The position numbers and the translations under genes were made by a program. From Mesorhizobium sp. NZP2298 (GTDB lineage: Bacteria; Pseudomonadota; Alphaproteobacteria; Rhizobiales; Rhizobiaceae), in contig NZ_CP033365.1 in assembly GCF_013170825.1 (NCBI RefSeq), forward strand, positions 3,112,001-3,176,000: a stretch of 64,000 nt of DNA, read 5' to 3'. The notes under the pieces are model-generated. The model searched no databases and was not told where the DNA came from. It saw only the letters and a program-made list of their open reading frames with translations. Shown piece after piece: positions 1-8,966 of this stretch (positions are counted from its first letter, which is position 1; each line of letters begins with the position of its first letter).

Positions 1-1802
1 CTTAGATCGGCCCAGTTGGCAATGGCGCTGTTGAAGTGAGTTTGCTCATAAGCGATCGCCGCTTCAGCGGCATTGCGGAAGGACTTTTCTTCGGTGCGCC
101 GCCATAAGAGAGCCAGCGCATACGCTATTCCCGCTGTTCCATGCGAGAGGCCCGTGAGGTTTTGCCCCCCACGTGGATCTTGAGCCGGCCAGGACAGTCC
201 TTGGCTGGAATGCTCTGCCGCTGTCAGCAACGCCTGGCCATATTTTTCAGCTGCCTTCAACGCCGGAGCCTTGACCATGTTTTCCAGGCAGAGCGCTCCG
301 ACGATACGTCCGGCTGATCCATAGATGAGGTCATGTTGGCCGGCGACAACATCGTGACGCAACACCCGTCGAGCCAGGAGATCGGCCTTGTCCAAAAGCC
401 AGTCATTTTTCAGGAGCGACCCGATGCGGGCCGCTGCAAGGGCTATTCCTGTCATACCAGGATACAGTCCGACATCGAGGCCAGGTCTGCTCAATGCTTG
501 TCGCATTGCGCCCAGTGCCGTGCGCTTCAAATCGGAGTCGCCGGTACGGGTGGACAACTCAGCGAGGAATAAGGCGATTCCGGCTGTCCCACCGTACAAG
601 CCGCCCGACAATGTTCGGTAGTCAACAGCCCCCAATCCCTGGCCCGGCAGCGGATTGGCCCCTATCCATTGGGAACGGCCGCCATGCCACACAGCCTCGG
701 CCGAAATGCGCCTGCCGATTTCGGCCGCAGCACCCAGCCAATCCGCCTGTATGGTGCCAACCGGGTTGGTCTTGGGCGACGGAGTTTTTCCATTGTTGCT
801 CGCGCGCGATGATTGTTGCTTCTCAAAGGGTCCAAGGTCCAGCTCCGGCAACCCCGCGCGCAGATGTGGCTTGACGGGGTCGATGCCGGCGCCTTCAAAA
901 ATTTCGGCTGCGAGGCGCATGCGCGAGTCAATATCGTTTAGACCCCGCTCAAATGCTTGCATTAGCGACTCAGCCAAAATTCCGCATCGATGCCTGCCGA
1001 AACTCTCTCCATTTCCGGGGTCATCGGCAGCCGAAAGTCCTGGTGCCAGACGACAGGTAAAGGCCGGCGTTCCGCTGCGAACCAAGCCTGAATCAGCATG
1101 GATCTTCCGTACTTCCGTGAACACCTCTTTTGAATTTGTCCTGCTTACGTAAAGCACACCAGAATCGCATCGATCATAGGCGGACGGGTCTGTTAAAACC
1201 TTTAGCCGAAATGGAAGGGCGGCTGCGTTAAGACTGGATGTTGTTTCCCGCACGAAGCGCGCTGCCGCACTAGCGTGCAGGTTCCAATAGATACGCAACA
1301 CCGGATCGAGCGCCCGCAAGTCCGCATCACCAAGCAGAAAGCAAAAGCCGGGCGACGCCCGGAGCGAACTACGGCCCAACCGCAGTTGAACTTTAGCTCC
1401 CTTGTCCACGGGAAGGACGGAAGAACGGCATTCCTCCGGTCGAGCAAAGACTTTAAGTGTGCCGCTATCGACGACTACCCGTCCGTCGCGGATCTCCGCA
1501 ACGGAACCAGCATCCCACCATTCATTGTGCCCAGCGTCGGATGACAGGATTTTCTGGATGAATTGGTGATTTTCAACACTATTCTGCCGGGGCCTGGCCT
1601 GTGGATGAGACGGGGCGCCGCGAATATAAAAGTTCGTATAGAGAAAATTCTTGATTTGTTGGACGGCGTGAGCGCGGACCACATCGTGGTTGAACTCGCT
1701 TGCAGTCGGCGGAGACAATGACGGGCCCCGTTTGCCCAACCATTCAAAGCCATGCATGTCGGTTAGCGAAAACGCCTCGATTGCCTGACGAAAAGCAATC
1801 AT
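1..1802 (-). CDS. HopA1-LanC fusion, putative lanthipeptide lyase/cyclase (partial, runs off left edge)
   Basis: The frame is open for 600 codons from the ATG at 1802 to the window edge, so the C-terminus is missing. Residues about 40-330 carry the HopA1 (type III effector family) signature FLYTNFYIRGAPSHPQARPR near residue 51. From about residue 400 the protein becomes LanC-like, with repeated glycine motifs: GLYGGTAGIALFLAEL, LYPGMTGIALA, IYGSAGRIVGA and GLSHGTAGIAYALALLW. Known family roles: HopA1-like proteins act with APH-like kinases to eliminate phosphate from phospho-Ser/Thr in class V lanthipeptides and thioamitides, and LanC proteins form (methyl)lanthionine thioethers. Inferred role: one polypeptide doing lysis and cyclisation. 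Its ATG overlaps the TGA of the upstream kinase gene by four bases, implying translational coupling. The LanC zinc ligands (WC and CHG motifs) would lie beyond the edge and cannot be checked. GC is lower than in the neighbouring core genes. Confidence 0.88.
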   Translation of the reverse strand, partial: MIAFRQAIEAFSLTDMHGFEWLGKRGPSLSPPTASEFNHDVVRAHAVQQIKNFLYTNFYIRGAPSHPQARPRQNSVENHQFIQKILSSDAGHNEWWDAGSVAEIRDGRVVVDSGTLKVFARPEECRSSVLPVDKGAKVQLRLGRSSLRASPGFCFLLGDADLRALDPVLRIYWNLHASAAARFVRETTSSLNAAALPFRLKVLTDPSAYDRCDSGVLYVSRTNSKEVFTEVRKIHADSGLVRSGTPAFTCRLAPGLSAADDPGNGESFGRHRCGILAESLMQAFERGLNDIDSRMRLAAEIFEGAGIDPVKPHLRAGLPELDLGPFEKQQSSRASNNGKTPSPKTNPVGTIQADWLGAAAEIGRRISAEAVWHGGRSQWIGANPLPGQGLGAVDYRTLSGGLYGGTAGIALFLAELSTRTGDSDLKRTALGAMRQALSRPGLDVGLYPGMTGIALAAARIGSLLKNDWLLDKADLLARRVLRHDVVAGQHDLIYGSAGRIVGALCLENMVKAPALKAAEKYGQALLTAAEHSSQGLSWPAQDPRGGQNLTGLSHGTAGIAYALALLWRRTEEKSFRNAAEAAIAYEQTHFNSAIANWADL

Positions 1803-2857
1803 GAATGAGCCAGAAGCAATCCGACACCTCGATCTGGTGACTTAATCAAATTTGCGGCCACTTGAAGTAAATATATAGCATTTGCAGTAAGTCTCGACGA
1901 GTACTGCATGTATTCGTATGCTGTCTGCACCAAGCGAGCCCCGCAAAATCGTATTGCATTGTGCAGGAATTCCGACTTTGAATCGACCCCCGCAGCGCTC
2001 GCATAAGTACCCCAAAATTGCGCTGCCGCGTTCTGAATTCCGCTCAGCGGCAAGGACGCTTCTCTGGCCATTAAATCGTGGTTGGTTCCCTGCGCCATGG
2101 GCATTGATGCAATCCACGAAAACAACAGTCCTGCGAAGACAGTTCCGACATCCCATCCAGGTTCACCGGTGGTCGAGAGCTCCCAGTCTACCAGAGCGAG
2201 CCCGTCAGGACTGATAACGATGTTATCCAATTTAGCGTCACCGTGTATCACCGAAGTCCGACTCCAATTGGACTGCAGATCGTCTAGCCCCTCTGACAGT
2301 TCGGCGTCATTCTGGACTGCTAGCAGCAAGCGCACATTTGCAGGGCTGATGTTTCTAAGCACGGAGTAATGTGGCCGGTTCCATTGGATCGGCGGATCAG
2401 ACTGCAAAATATTGGCTAGGTTTCCGGGTACAGCTCGATTGTGAAGGCATGCGAGCGCTCGGCCAGCGGCTTGGGCGTGGCCGTGTGGCAGAGTTCTCTG
2501 CTGCATGAGTATGTCATGCAGACTGCGGCCGTTGGGTATCAGGGCTGAGATCAACAAGCCCAATTTGGCATCATAGGCCAACTTCCGCGGAAGGTAGTGG
2601 CTCAAGTCGTCCTGGGTTGAGCTCAACAGGTCGAGCACAGTCGATTCGCGAAAAATCGTGGCCACTGCGATGTTGCTCTTGGCTTGTTTCGTGAAAAGTC
2701 CGCTTGAGCCGCCAATCGTGATTTTGACATTTCGGTTTCGGCGCTCCGCCAAAGACAGCCGGACGTCCTTGCTCACGAAATCTTTGCGAGAAATAAGTCC
2801 CTTTCCAATCAATAGCTGAATGAGTTCAGGTTCCGCTAACAAGGCCGGCAGGTTCAT
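1799..2857 (-). CDS. APH-family phosphotransferase, putative lanthipeptide Ser/Thr kinase
   Basis: This 352-residue protein has the aminoglycoside phosphotransferase/kinase fold. The catalytic loop VIHGDAKLDNIVI (Brenner motif HxDxxxxN) lies near residue 204 and the metal-binding LVDWE segment near 221. In isolation it would be annotated as an antibiotic phosphotransferase. Its position between a Cys-rich precursor gene (nine bases upstream) and a HopA1-LanC gene (four-base overlap downstream) argues instead for the kinase half of a class V-type dehydratase, which phosphorylates Ser/Thr of the precursor before HopA1-mediated elimination. The family assignment is secure; the RiPP role is inferred from context. 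An AGG-containing ribosome site lies just before the ATG. Codon use is AT-richer than the downstream NRPS locus, suggesting horizontal acquisition. Confidence 0.85.
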   Translation of the reverse strand: MNLPALLAEPELIQLLIGKGLISRKDFVSKDVRLSLAERRNRNVKITIGGSSGLFTKQAKSNIAVATIFRESTVLDLLSSTQDDLSHYLPRKLAYDAKLGLLISALIPNGRSLHDILMQQRTLPHGHAQAAGRALACLHNRAVPGNLANILQSDPPIQWNRPHYSVLRNISPANVRLLLAVQNDAELSEGLDDLQSNWSRTSVIHGDAKLDNIVISPDGLALVDWELSTTGEPGWDVGTVFAGLLFSWIASMPMAQGTNHDLMAREASLPLSGIQNAAAQFWGTYASAAGVDSKSEFLHNAIRFCGARLVQTAYEYMQYSSRLTANAIYLLQVAANLIKSPDRGVGLLLAHS

Positions 2858-2866
2858 TGAGACCTG

Positions 2867-3507
2867 TCAGTCCTCTGCCGTCAGCATGCAGCCAATATGA
2901 TCGCTGGCAGGGCAGGGAGGTCCCATGGTTTCGTCACTAATGCCCGAGTCGCCACACTCTGACGTTTCATGGCTGGTGCAGTTCGAATCGACTGTCGCCG
3001 GTGTCTGACAATCAGTTGAACTGTTAGGGCAGGGGTGGGTGAACGATCCACAATCGTCAGTGTCACAGTTGTCGGACGGCGGTGGCGGCGGAACACAGCC
3101 GGCGGAATCTTCGGTAGGCTGCGGACAGAATATGGGCGTAGTGTCGGGTGGCGGCGGTGGCGGATCACAACCGGTTGTAGGGGAGGCGGGTCGCAGGGGT
3201 CGGTAAAGCCCTGATGGCAATGTCCGGCTGGAGGCTCTTGGGTGTCTTCGCAAAGACCGCAACTCGGAAGAGAAACGTCGGCGGTAGGACAAGAAGAATC
3301 CTGGGTCGGCGGCAGGCATCCCACAGGGAAAGTGCCGCAATCATCGGTCAAGGCCATGATGTGCTGCGGCGTGCTCCGCGTCTTTCCCAGGCCCAGGGTA
3401 CTTTCAGAGCCCGGCAGAAATTTATCAACGATGCTGCCAGAAAACAAATCGGCCAACGAGCCAGGCCCGCGCGCGCGATCAGGGGAATTCGACTGGGTTT
3501 CGGACAT
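2867..3507 (-). CDS. Cys-rich lanthipeptide-type precursor, frame broken by one base
   Basis: The first frame (ATG at 3507) gives a Cys-free leader-like region of about 56 residues (MSETQSNSPDRARGPGSLAD and onward), then a region rich in Cys, Ser, Thr and Pro. Near 3182-3185, in the plus-strand stretch tagGGGagg (a CCCC run on the coding strand), the coding character jumps to another frame, which continues to a stop at 2867. The span is 641 bases, exactly one short of a whole number of codons. Adding one C to the run restores 213 residues with all 18 cysteines after the leader, many preceded by Ser/Thr (TTGC, SDNC, TDDC, SSTDC) and separated by poly-Pro spacers. No known peptide is recognised. 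The break could be a sequencing error, inactivation or phase variation. If unrestored, the first frame ends at 2881 after 208 residues, the last about 98 of them basic and almost Cys-free. Confidence 0.7.
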
Positions 3508-3559
3508 CTTCTACTTAGACCCTTGCAAGCTCAAGACCTAGTAGGCGTACGCAGTATTT

Positions 3560-3590
3560 ATTCTACAGCGGAAACACTGACCAATTGCAA
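3560..3590 (-). promoter_or_regulatory. possible promoter of the lanthipeptide operon
   Basis: On the minus strand a TTGCAA hexamer (3585-3590) is followed after 19 bases by TAGAAT (3560-3565), about 50 bases upstream of the precursor ATG. The spacing is long for a sigma-70 promoter, so this is only a candidate. The surrounding stretch 3508-3661 is AT-richer than the PPTase gene and holds no other convincing ORF. Confidence 0.25.
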
Positions 3591-3661
3591 GCCATTTTTG
3601 TCTGGCCCGGACACGGAGATCGAGCAGAAGCCTGCCCGGGATAAGAAACGATCCGTCGACC

Positions 3662-4330
3662 CTAATCCTCAACGCCGCCGACATACCCCAGGACCACGAC
3701 GCGCGGAGCAGTGCAGTAGACGAGACTGACCCGGCGGCCGGTCGTTGTCGTCGCGCGGTCCGCCTTGAGGTCGACGGCGATGTCCTCATAGCCCAGCACT
3801 TGGTGGTCGAGTGGATAGACGGCCTTGTAGACCGCTTCCTTGGCGGCAAAGAGGAGGCGACCGGCAAGACGCTGGCCGGCTGAGCCCATCCGGTCCGCGC
3901 CGGTTGCGACGAGCGCGAAAATGTCGTCGGGCAGGGGTAGCGCCGGCTCGACGTCGATGCCGAGCGAGACGATCTGGCCAATGCGCGCGACCGCCGCCAC
4001 GGCCATGTCGTCGTCATGGGCGAGCGAACCAATTGTCCCGTCCGGCCAGACCGGAGCACCGGACGGCGCGCGCGGGATGGCGACGTTCTTGATCCCGATA
4101 TCGGCCAGCAGCCGGTGCGCGATCCATCGCGCCGCGCCGCTCGCCCGCCGCATTGCCGGCCGGCGCGCCGGAATGGAGCGCGCCTCTTCGGGCGAAAGAT
4201 GGGTTTCGTCGCCTTCGCGTATGAACCGGCATCCGGTGTGGACCCCATATGGGGCGATGGCGGCCAGCGCCCGCGCCAGGGAGGTTTCCCCGGGCAGATC
4301 CGGAGGCGAAGGATTTGCGGCAGGCATCAT
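3662..4330 (-). CDS. 4'-phosphopantetheinyl transferase, EntD/Sfp type
   Basis: The 222-residue protein transfers phosphopantetheine from CoA to carrier-protein serines. Visible motifs are GSLAHDDDMAVAAVA (EntD-type substrate/CoA region), LGIDVEPA (metal-binding acidic motif) and FAAKEAVYKAVYPL (the conserved KExxxK helix). Length fits the EntD group. It is the last gene of a three-gene minus-strand set: its ATG overlaps the stop of the GNAT gene by four bases, and the Pls/PosA-type synthetase lies just upstream. The obvious partner is the thiolation domain of that synthetase (Ser near residue 602). Nothing suggests that it serves the neighbouring lanthipeptide genes, which need no carrier protein. 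Confidence 0.9.
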   Translation of the reverse strand: MMPAANPSPPDLPGETSLARALAAIAPYGVHTGCRFIREGDETHLSPEEARSIPARRPAMRRASGAARWIAHRLLADIGIKNVAIPRAPSGAPVWPDGTIGSLAHDDDMAVAAVARIGQIVSLGIDVEPALPLPDDIFALVATGADRMGSAGQRLAGRLLFAAKEAVYKAVYPLDHQVLGYEDIAVDLKADRATTTTGRRVSLVYCTAPRVVVLGYVGGVED

Positions 4331-4809
4331 CGATCGCCCATCGATGCCGGCAGGGCGAGGTCGGCGATCATTTCCCTGTCCTCGTCGAGCCCTTCTTCCA
4401 CGAAACCGGCGGCGCGGTAGAGCTGGCGTGCCGCTTCATTCTCCGGTTCGTAGCAGATGGAAACGTGCCTGATGTGGCCGAGCCCGCCGATTTCGCGCAG
4501 CACCTCGCGCAGCGCGGCCTTGCCGTAGCCTTTGCCCTGGCTGGCGCGGTCGATCATGAATCGATAGATGCGCGCCTCGTCGTCATCGGGTGGCGCCTCG
4601 TACATCAGGAACCCGACAACACGATCCCCGGCCATGATCGCGCGCGGCCGCGCGTCGTGATCGGATCTGGCTTCGCGCAGCGAGGCCGCGTTGCTTGCGA
4701 CGAAATCCATCTGCCCCGGGGCCAGCCGCAGTGCTGTCACCAGCGCGCGATTGGCGGGGGTAACCGGCGCGATCCGGATGTCCGGCGTGCTTCCGGATCG
4801 CTCTGTCAC
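4327..4809 (-). CDS. GNAT family N-acetyltransferase
   Basis: This 160-residue single-domain acetyltransferase shows the acetyl-CoA pyrophosphate loop as ASQGKGYGKAALREVL (Q/RxxGxG/A) after a RIYRFMID strand, and ends with the usual YxxxGF segment (LYRAAGFVEEG). A GTG start at 4809 is preferred because GGAGG sits five bases before it. It is sandwiched between the NRPS-like gene (29 bases upstream) and the PPTase gene (four-base overlap), so it is probably co-transcribed. It may acetylate the polyamine or amino-acid product of the synthetase, or confer self-resistance, but its acceptor cannot be read from sequence. Confidence 0.85.
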   Translation of the reverse strand: MTERSGSTPDIRIAPVTPANRALVTALRLAPGQMDFVASNAASLREARSDHDARPRAIMAGDRVVGFLMYEAPPDDDEARIYRFMIDRASQGKGYGKAALREVLREIGGLGHIRHVSICYEPENEAARQLYRAAGFVEEGLDEDREMIADLALPASMGDR

Positions 4810-4838
4810 ATGACCTCCGATGCTCTCGGGATCGAGCG

Positions 4839-7800
4839 TCAGGATGACGCCGTGGAGCCGTCATCCATGATCGGCTCGACGAAACGATGCAGCTTGGCCG
4901 GGTTGCCGCGCCAGATCGAGTTGGGCTCCAGCACTTCGCCCTTCATCACGAAGGAGTCCGCATCGACCATCGATCCCTTGCCCATGACGACGCCGTAATG
5001 GACAAAGGCGGACGGTCCGAGCGTGCAACCGTCGCCGATGCGGATGAAGTCCGACTTGAACGCACCTTCTTCCAGCGAATGGGCCTGGATGACGCAGCCC
5101 TCGTTGAGCGTGACGTCATCGCCGATCTCCACCAGCGAACGCTCGGTCAGGTTGCTGCCGCCGTCATAGACCCGCTTGCCGACCTTGACGCCCAGCATGC
5201 GCAGGATGATCGGCCGAAACGGCGTGCCGGCGAACAGGTTGACAATTGGCGAATCCGCGAGCTTCCAGTGGCGTTCGTGGCGCCAGAAGTCGACATCGTA
5301 GATCGTCGTCATCCGCGGCTTCAGCCGCCCAAAGCCAAGGCTTGCCCGCTCGACAAAGATGTAGAACGGAATGGTGATCGCCGAGGTCAGGATCACGGCG
5401 ACGAAGAGGGCGACCTCGTTCCATTCGGTGTAGTAGTTCAGCGCGCGGTCCCAGATCGCCAGCGTGGCGAACAGCATGACCCATTGCGTTGCCATGAACA
5501 GAAGGATCGTCACCAGGTTGTGGCGGTTCTTGAACGGGATGCGCTGGCGCCGGTCGGCCTCATCGACGCCGGCGATGAGTTCCTTGTCGCGGTTCACCAT
5601 GCGCGGGATTTCAAAGGCAGGCGAACCCAGGAGCCCGACATTCTCGCGCACCGGGCCATCGATGGGGATCATCACCTTGGTGCCGAGCAGGACGTTGTCA
5701 CCCGTGCGCCCATCCGGCGGATAGTAGATGTTGTTGCCGAGATAGTTGCGCTCGCCAATGCGTGTCGGCTCGAGCCGGAACGCCGAGGCGGATTTGTGCA
5801 CATTGATCATGAACAGCCCGTCGGACACCATGGTCTCGGTGCCGATCTCGCACAGAAGCGGGTTTTCGTGCTGCTGGTTGGAGCCGAAATTGGAGCCGGT
5901 CTGCACCACCTTGTTCAGGTTCCAGCCGATGGCGCTCATATAGTGGACGATGGCCGAGCTGTCGCCGAACAGCAGCCCCAGCACGCGCGAGTTGCTCGAG
6001 AATTCGGAGACGGTCTGCAACCAGTAGCGGAAGCCATAGAGCGTGTAGGTGCGGCCCGGCTTCAGGATCAGGCTGAAAACGCGCGGCACCACCGTGGCGG
6101 CCAAAAAGGCCACGGCGATATAGCCGAACAGCGTGACCGTGGTGCCGATCGCGACAAGGCCGATCGTCTCCTGATAGTCGTCGCCGACATATTCCCAGTA
6201 GCTGTGGAACAGGAGCGGCAGCGGGGTGATGACAGCGAACAGCAGCACCAGCTGGACGGCTTCATAGAGGAAACGCCGGACCTCGTAAGGGTTCGCATTG
6301 CGCACCTTGCAATAGTCCGCCGTGGTCGGCACGGCCGGCGATCCGTGCCAGTGCTCGCCGTCGGGAATGCTTTGCCCGCTCTGCAGCGAGGACGAATGGC
6401 CGAGCTGGCCGCCGTCGCCGATCGAGGTGTGGATGTCGAGCGTGGAGCCGACGCCGACGAAGGCATCGCGACCAATGGTCAGCGGCCCGGTGTGGATATA
6501 GCCGGCCTGGGCCCGATAGCCGAGGATCATCGATTCCTTGCGCAGGATCGTGTTGGCGCCGATCGAAATGAGATCCGTGCAGACGGGCACGGATTTGGAT
6601 TCGATGACGGCATTGTGCCCGAGCTTGGTGCCCAGCAGTTGCAGATAGATGCTGTAGAGCGGGCTGCCGCGGAACAGCACGACGGGTGCCGTCCGGATCA
6701 GTGTCTTGACGATCCAGAAGCGATAGTAACGCCATCCCCAGATGGGGAACGCCTCGGCCTTCCAACGGCCGATGAGCAGCCATTTCGCGGCAACGGCAAA
6801 GCCGGACATGCCGAAGAACACGCCGGCCGACAGCGCCACGCACCTGACGTAGAGCTCCAGCGGTTCGTCGAGTGCGTCATAGACCCAGTCGAGGCCGTGG
6901 TTGAGGACCCACAGCGCGGCATAGCTATAGAGCAGGTAGAACGAAAGCTGGCCCGCTCCGCAGGTCCAGTAGACAAGGTTCGATGCCTGGCGGGTGAGGA
7001 CAGGTTCGTTGGTGGCCGTCGTCATCTCTTCCGCCACGCTCAGATGCTTGGCCAGGCGCGCAACGGTCGGATAGAGATAGATGTCGCGCATCGACGTCGT
7101 CGCCCATTCCTTGCGGGTGCGAACGCGGGCGCAGAAATGCGCCATCAGCAGCGAGTTCGCGCCGAGGTCGTCGAAGAAATTGTCCTCGACCGAGACCGCG
7201 TCGAATTTCAGCACCGCTGCCAGCGCATCCGCCAGGAAGCGCTCGTCGTCATTGCCGGGCGCGACCATCTCGCGGTCGGCGGAAAGCCGGATGCTCGTCG
7301 GCTTGGGAAGCTGGCGAAGATCCACCTTGTTGGAGACGGTCATCGGGATCGCCGGCAGTTCCTCCAGATAGGAGGGCACCATGTAGTCCGGCAGGCGCCG
7401 CTTCATCGTCTGGGCGAGATCGGCGCGCGAGAGCGCCGGCGCTCCGGCCTTGGGCGCGTAGTAGGCGACAAGCTCGACGCGGCCGGGCTCGATCTCCCAG
7501 GTGGTGACGGCGGCCTGCGCGATGTCGGGCTGGTCGAGCAGAACCGCCTCGATCTCGCCGAGCTCGATGCGATAGCCGCGGATCTTCACCTGGGTGTCGA
7601 TGCGTCCGGCATACTCGATCTCGCCGTCGCCGTTGATCCGGCCAAGGTCGCCCGTGCGATAGATGCGCTTCGACGGGTTGTTCGGCAGGCCGAGGAAATC
7701 GGGGATGAACTTCTGATCCGTCAGGTCTTGCCTGTTGAGATAGCCGACCGCGAGCCCGATGCCGGCGATGCCGATCTCGCCCAGTTCGCCAGGCTCGGCG

Positions 7801-8966
7801 AGTTCCGGCAGCGAAGGGTCGAGAATGACGATGGAGTAGGTGGGCAGCGGCGCGCCGATGGTGACGGGCTTGTCCGGCGTCAGCGCGCCCATGGTCGCGG
7901 TGACGGTCGCCTCCGTCGGGCCGTAGGTGTTGAGGATCTGCCGCCCGGGCTTCGACCAGCGCACCACGAGATTGTGCGGGCAGGCCTCGCCGCCGACCAG
8001 GAGCGTGCGCAGGCTGGGCACGTCGCTCGCCATGGACGACAGCAAGGTCGGGCTGCAGGCCATGCAGGTGATGTCATGATGCCGCAGGAAATCCGCGAGT
8101 TCCTCGCCGACGAGCGGCATCTGGCCGGGTGCCGGCACCACCGTCGCACCGGCGACGAACGGCACCCAGATCTCCTCGGAGGAAAAGTCGAAGGCGATGG
8201 TCATGCCCTGGTAGACGCGGTCGCCCGGCCGGTAGCCATAGGATGCGGCGGCGACGCGGATGAAGTTGACGAAGCTCTGGTGCCGGACGGCCACGCCCTT
8301 CGGCCTGCCTGTCGTGCCCGACGTGTAGAGGATGTAGCAGATGTCCTCGACCGCGACGGGGGCCGGCGCCTTCCGCGGTTTCAGCGGCGCGTCGGACTGT
8401 CTGGAGATCTCGGCGGCGGCGCTGTCGATCAGCACGTGGGGAACCGGCAACTGGTCGGCGCGCGACGCATAGGTGGCGATGGTGACGATCAGGCTGACGC
8501 TGGCATCGTCGATGATCAGCGCCATGCGCTCTTGCGGAAAGGCGGTAGCCAGCGGCACGAAGGCGGCACCCGCCTTCACGACCGCGAGCACCGCGACATA
8601 GGTCTCCGCCGACCGGTCGAGGATAAGCCCGACCCGGTCGCCCGGCCGCACGCCGCGCTTGACCAGCAGGCGGGCGAACTGGTTGGCGCGCTTGTCGAGC
8701 TCCTGATACGTCCAGACACGTCCCTCGGAGATCACCGCCGGCAGCGTGGCGAATGTCTCGGCAAGCTCTTCGAAGATCGCGTCCAGCCGCTCATCGGGCC
8801 GGCCTGCCCGGGCGAAATCCGCGCCGGTCAGAACCTGGCCGTGCACGGCCACGGACCGCTGGGCACTTCTTATGAGCGCATCGAAGCTCGCGACGCTGGT
8901 TTCGGGCTCTCCGTCCAGTCTTGCCGTGTCCCTGTCGAGTTCGGCGATATCGACACCGTGATCCAT
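4839..8966 (-). CDS. Pls/PosA-type non-ribosomal peptide synthetase (A-T-membrane-LbH)
   Basis: A protein of about 1375 residues. The adenylation domain (about 60-560) has core motifs YTSGTTGRPKGVAV (A3), NTYGPTEATV (A5), YRTGDLGR and KIRGYRIELGEIE (A7-A8). A thiolation domain follows with DDLGANSLLMAHF (Ser near 602). Several transmembrane segments and left-handed beta-helix hexapeptide regions (about 770-870 and 1290-1360) make up the rest. There is no classical condensation or thioesterase domain. This is the layout of the Pls/PosA family, whose best-known member, epsilon-poly-lysine synthetase, makes amino-acid homopolymers on membrane-bound tandem domains. The product here is unknown. 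The frame also opens at TTG 8972, but ATG 8966 gives a more normal start. The PPTase at 3662 is the likely activator. Confidence 0.9.
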   Translation of the reverse strand: MDHGVDIAELDRDTARLDGEPETSVASFDALIRSAQRSVAVHGQVLTGADFARAGRPDERLDAIFEELAETFATLPAVISEGRVWTYQELDKRANQFARLLVKRGVRPGDRVGLILDRSAETYVAVLAVVKAGAAFVPLATAFPQERMALIIDDASVSLIVTIATYASRADQLPVPHVLIDSAAAEISRQSDAPLKPRKAPAPVAVEDICYILYTSGTTGRPKGVAVRHQSFVNFIRVAAASYGYRPGDRVYQGMTIAFDFSSEEIWVPFVAGATVVPAPGQMPLVGEELADFLRHHDITCMACSPTLLSSMASDVPSLRTLLVGGEACPHNLVVRWSKPGRQILNTYGPTEATVTATMGALTPDKPVTIGAPLPTYSIVILDPSLPELAEPGELGEIGIAGIGLAVGYLNRQDLTDQKFIPDFLGLPNNPSKRIYRTGDLGRINGDGEIEYAGRIDTQVKIRGYRIELGEIEAVLLDQPDIAQAAVTTWEIEPGRVELVAYYAPKAGAPALSRADLAQTMKRRLPDYMVPSYLEELPAIPMTVSNKVDLRQLPKPTSIRLSADREMVAPGNDDERFLADALAAVLKFDAVSVEDNFFDDLGANSLLMAHFCARVRTRKEWATTSMRDIYLYPTVARLAKHLSVAEEMTTATNEPVLTRQASNLVYWTCGAGQLSFYLLYSYAALWVLNHGLDWVYDALDEPLELYVRCVALSAGVFFGMSGFAVAAKWLLIGRWKAEAFPIWGWRYYRFWIVKTLIRTAPVVLFRGSPLYSIYLQLLGTKLGHNAVIESKSVPVCTDLISIGANTILRKESMILGYRAQAGYIHTGPLTIGRDAFVGVGSTLDIHTSIGDGGQLGHSSSLQSGQSIPDGEHWHGSPAVPTTADYCKVRNANPYEVRRFLYEAVQLVLLFAVITPLPLLFHSYWEYVGDDYQETIGLVAIGTTVTLFGYIAVAFLAATVVPRVFSLILKPGRTYTLYGFRYWLQTVSEFSSNSRVLGLLFGDSSAIVHYMSAIGWNLNKVVQTGSNFGSNQQHENPLLCEIGTETMVSDGLFMINVHKSASAFRLEPTRIGERNYLGNNIYYPPDGRTGDNVLLGTKVMIPIDGPVRENVGLLGSPAFEIPRMVNRDKELIAGVDEADRRQRIPFKNRHNLVTILLFMATQWVMLFATLAIWDRALNYYTEWNEVALFVAVILTSAITIPFYIFVERASLGFGRLKPRMTTIYDVDFWRHERHWKLADSPIVNLFAGTPFRPIILRMLGVKVGKRVYDGGSNLTERSLVEIGDDVTLNEGCVIQAHSLEEGAFKSDFIRIGDGCTLGPSAFVHYGVVMGKGSMVDADSFVMKGEVLEPNSIWRGNPAKLHRFVEPIMDDGSTASS

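Noticed and set aside
1275..1544. Short plus-strand ORFs within the HopA1-LanC gene
   Set aside because: The minus strand is open for 600 codons with clear HopA1 and LanC motifs; the plus-strand frames have none.
1799..2857. Aminoglycoside resistance gene
   Set aside because: The APH fold is present, but coupling to a HopA1-LanC gene and a Cys-rich precursor fits a RiPP kinase far better than antibiotic resistance.
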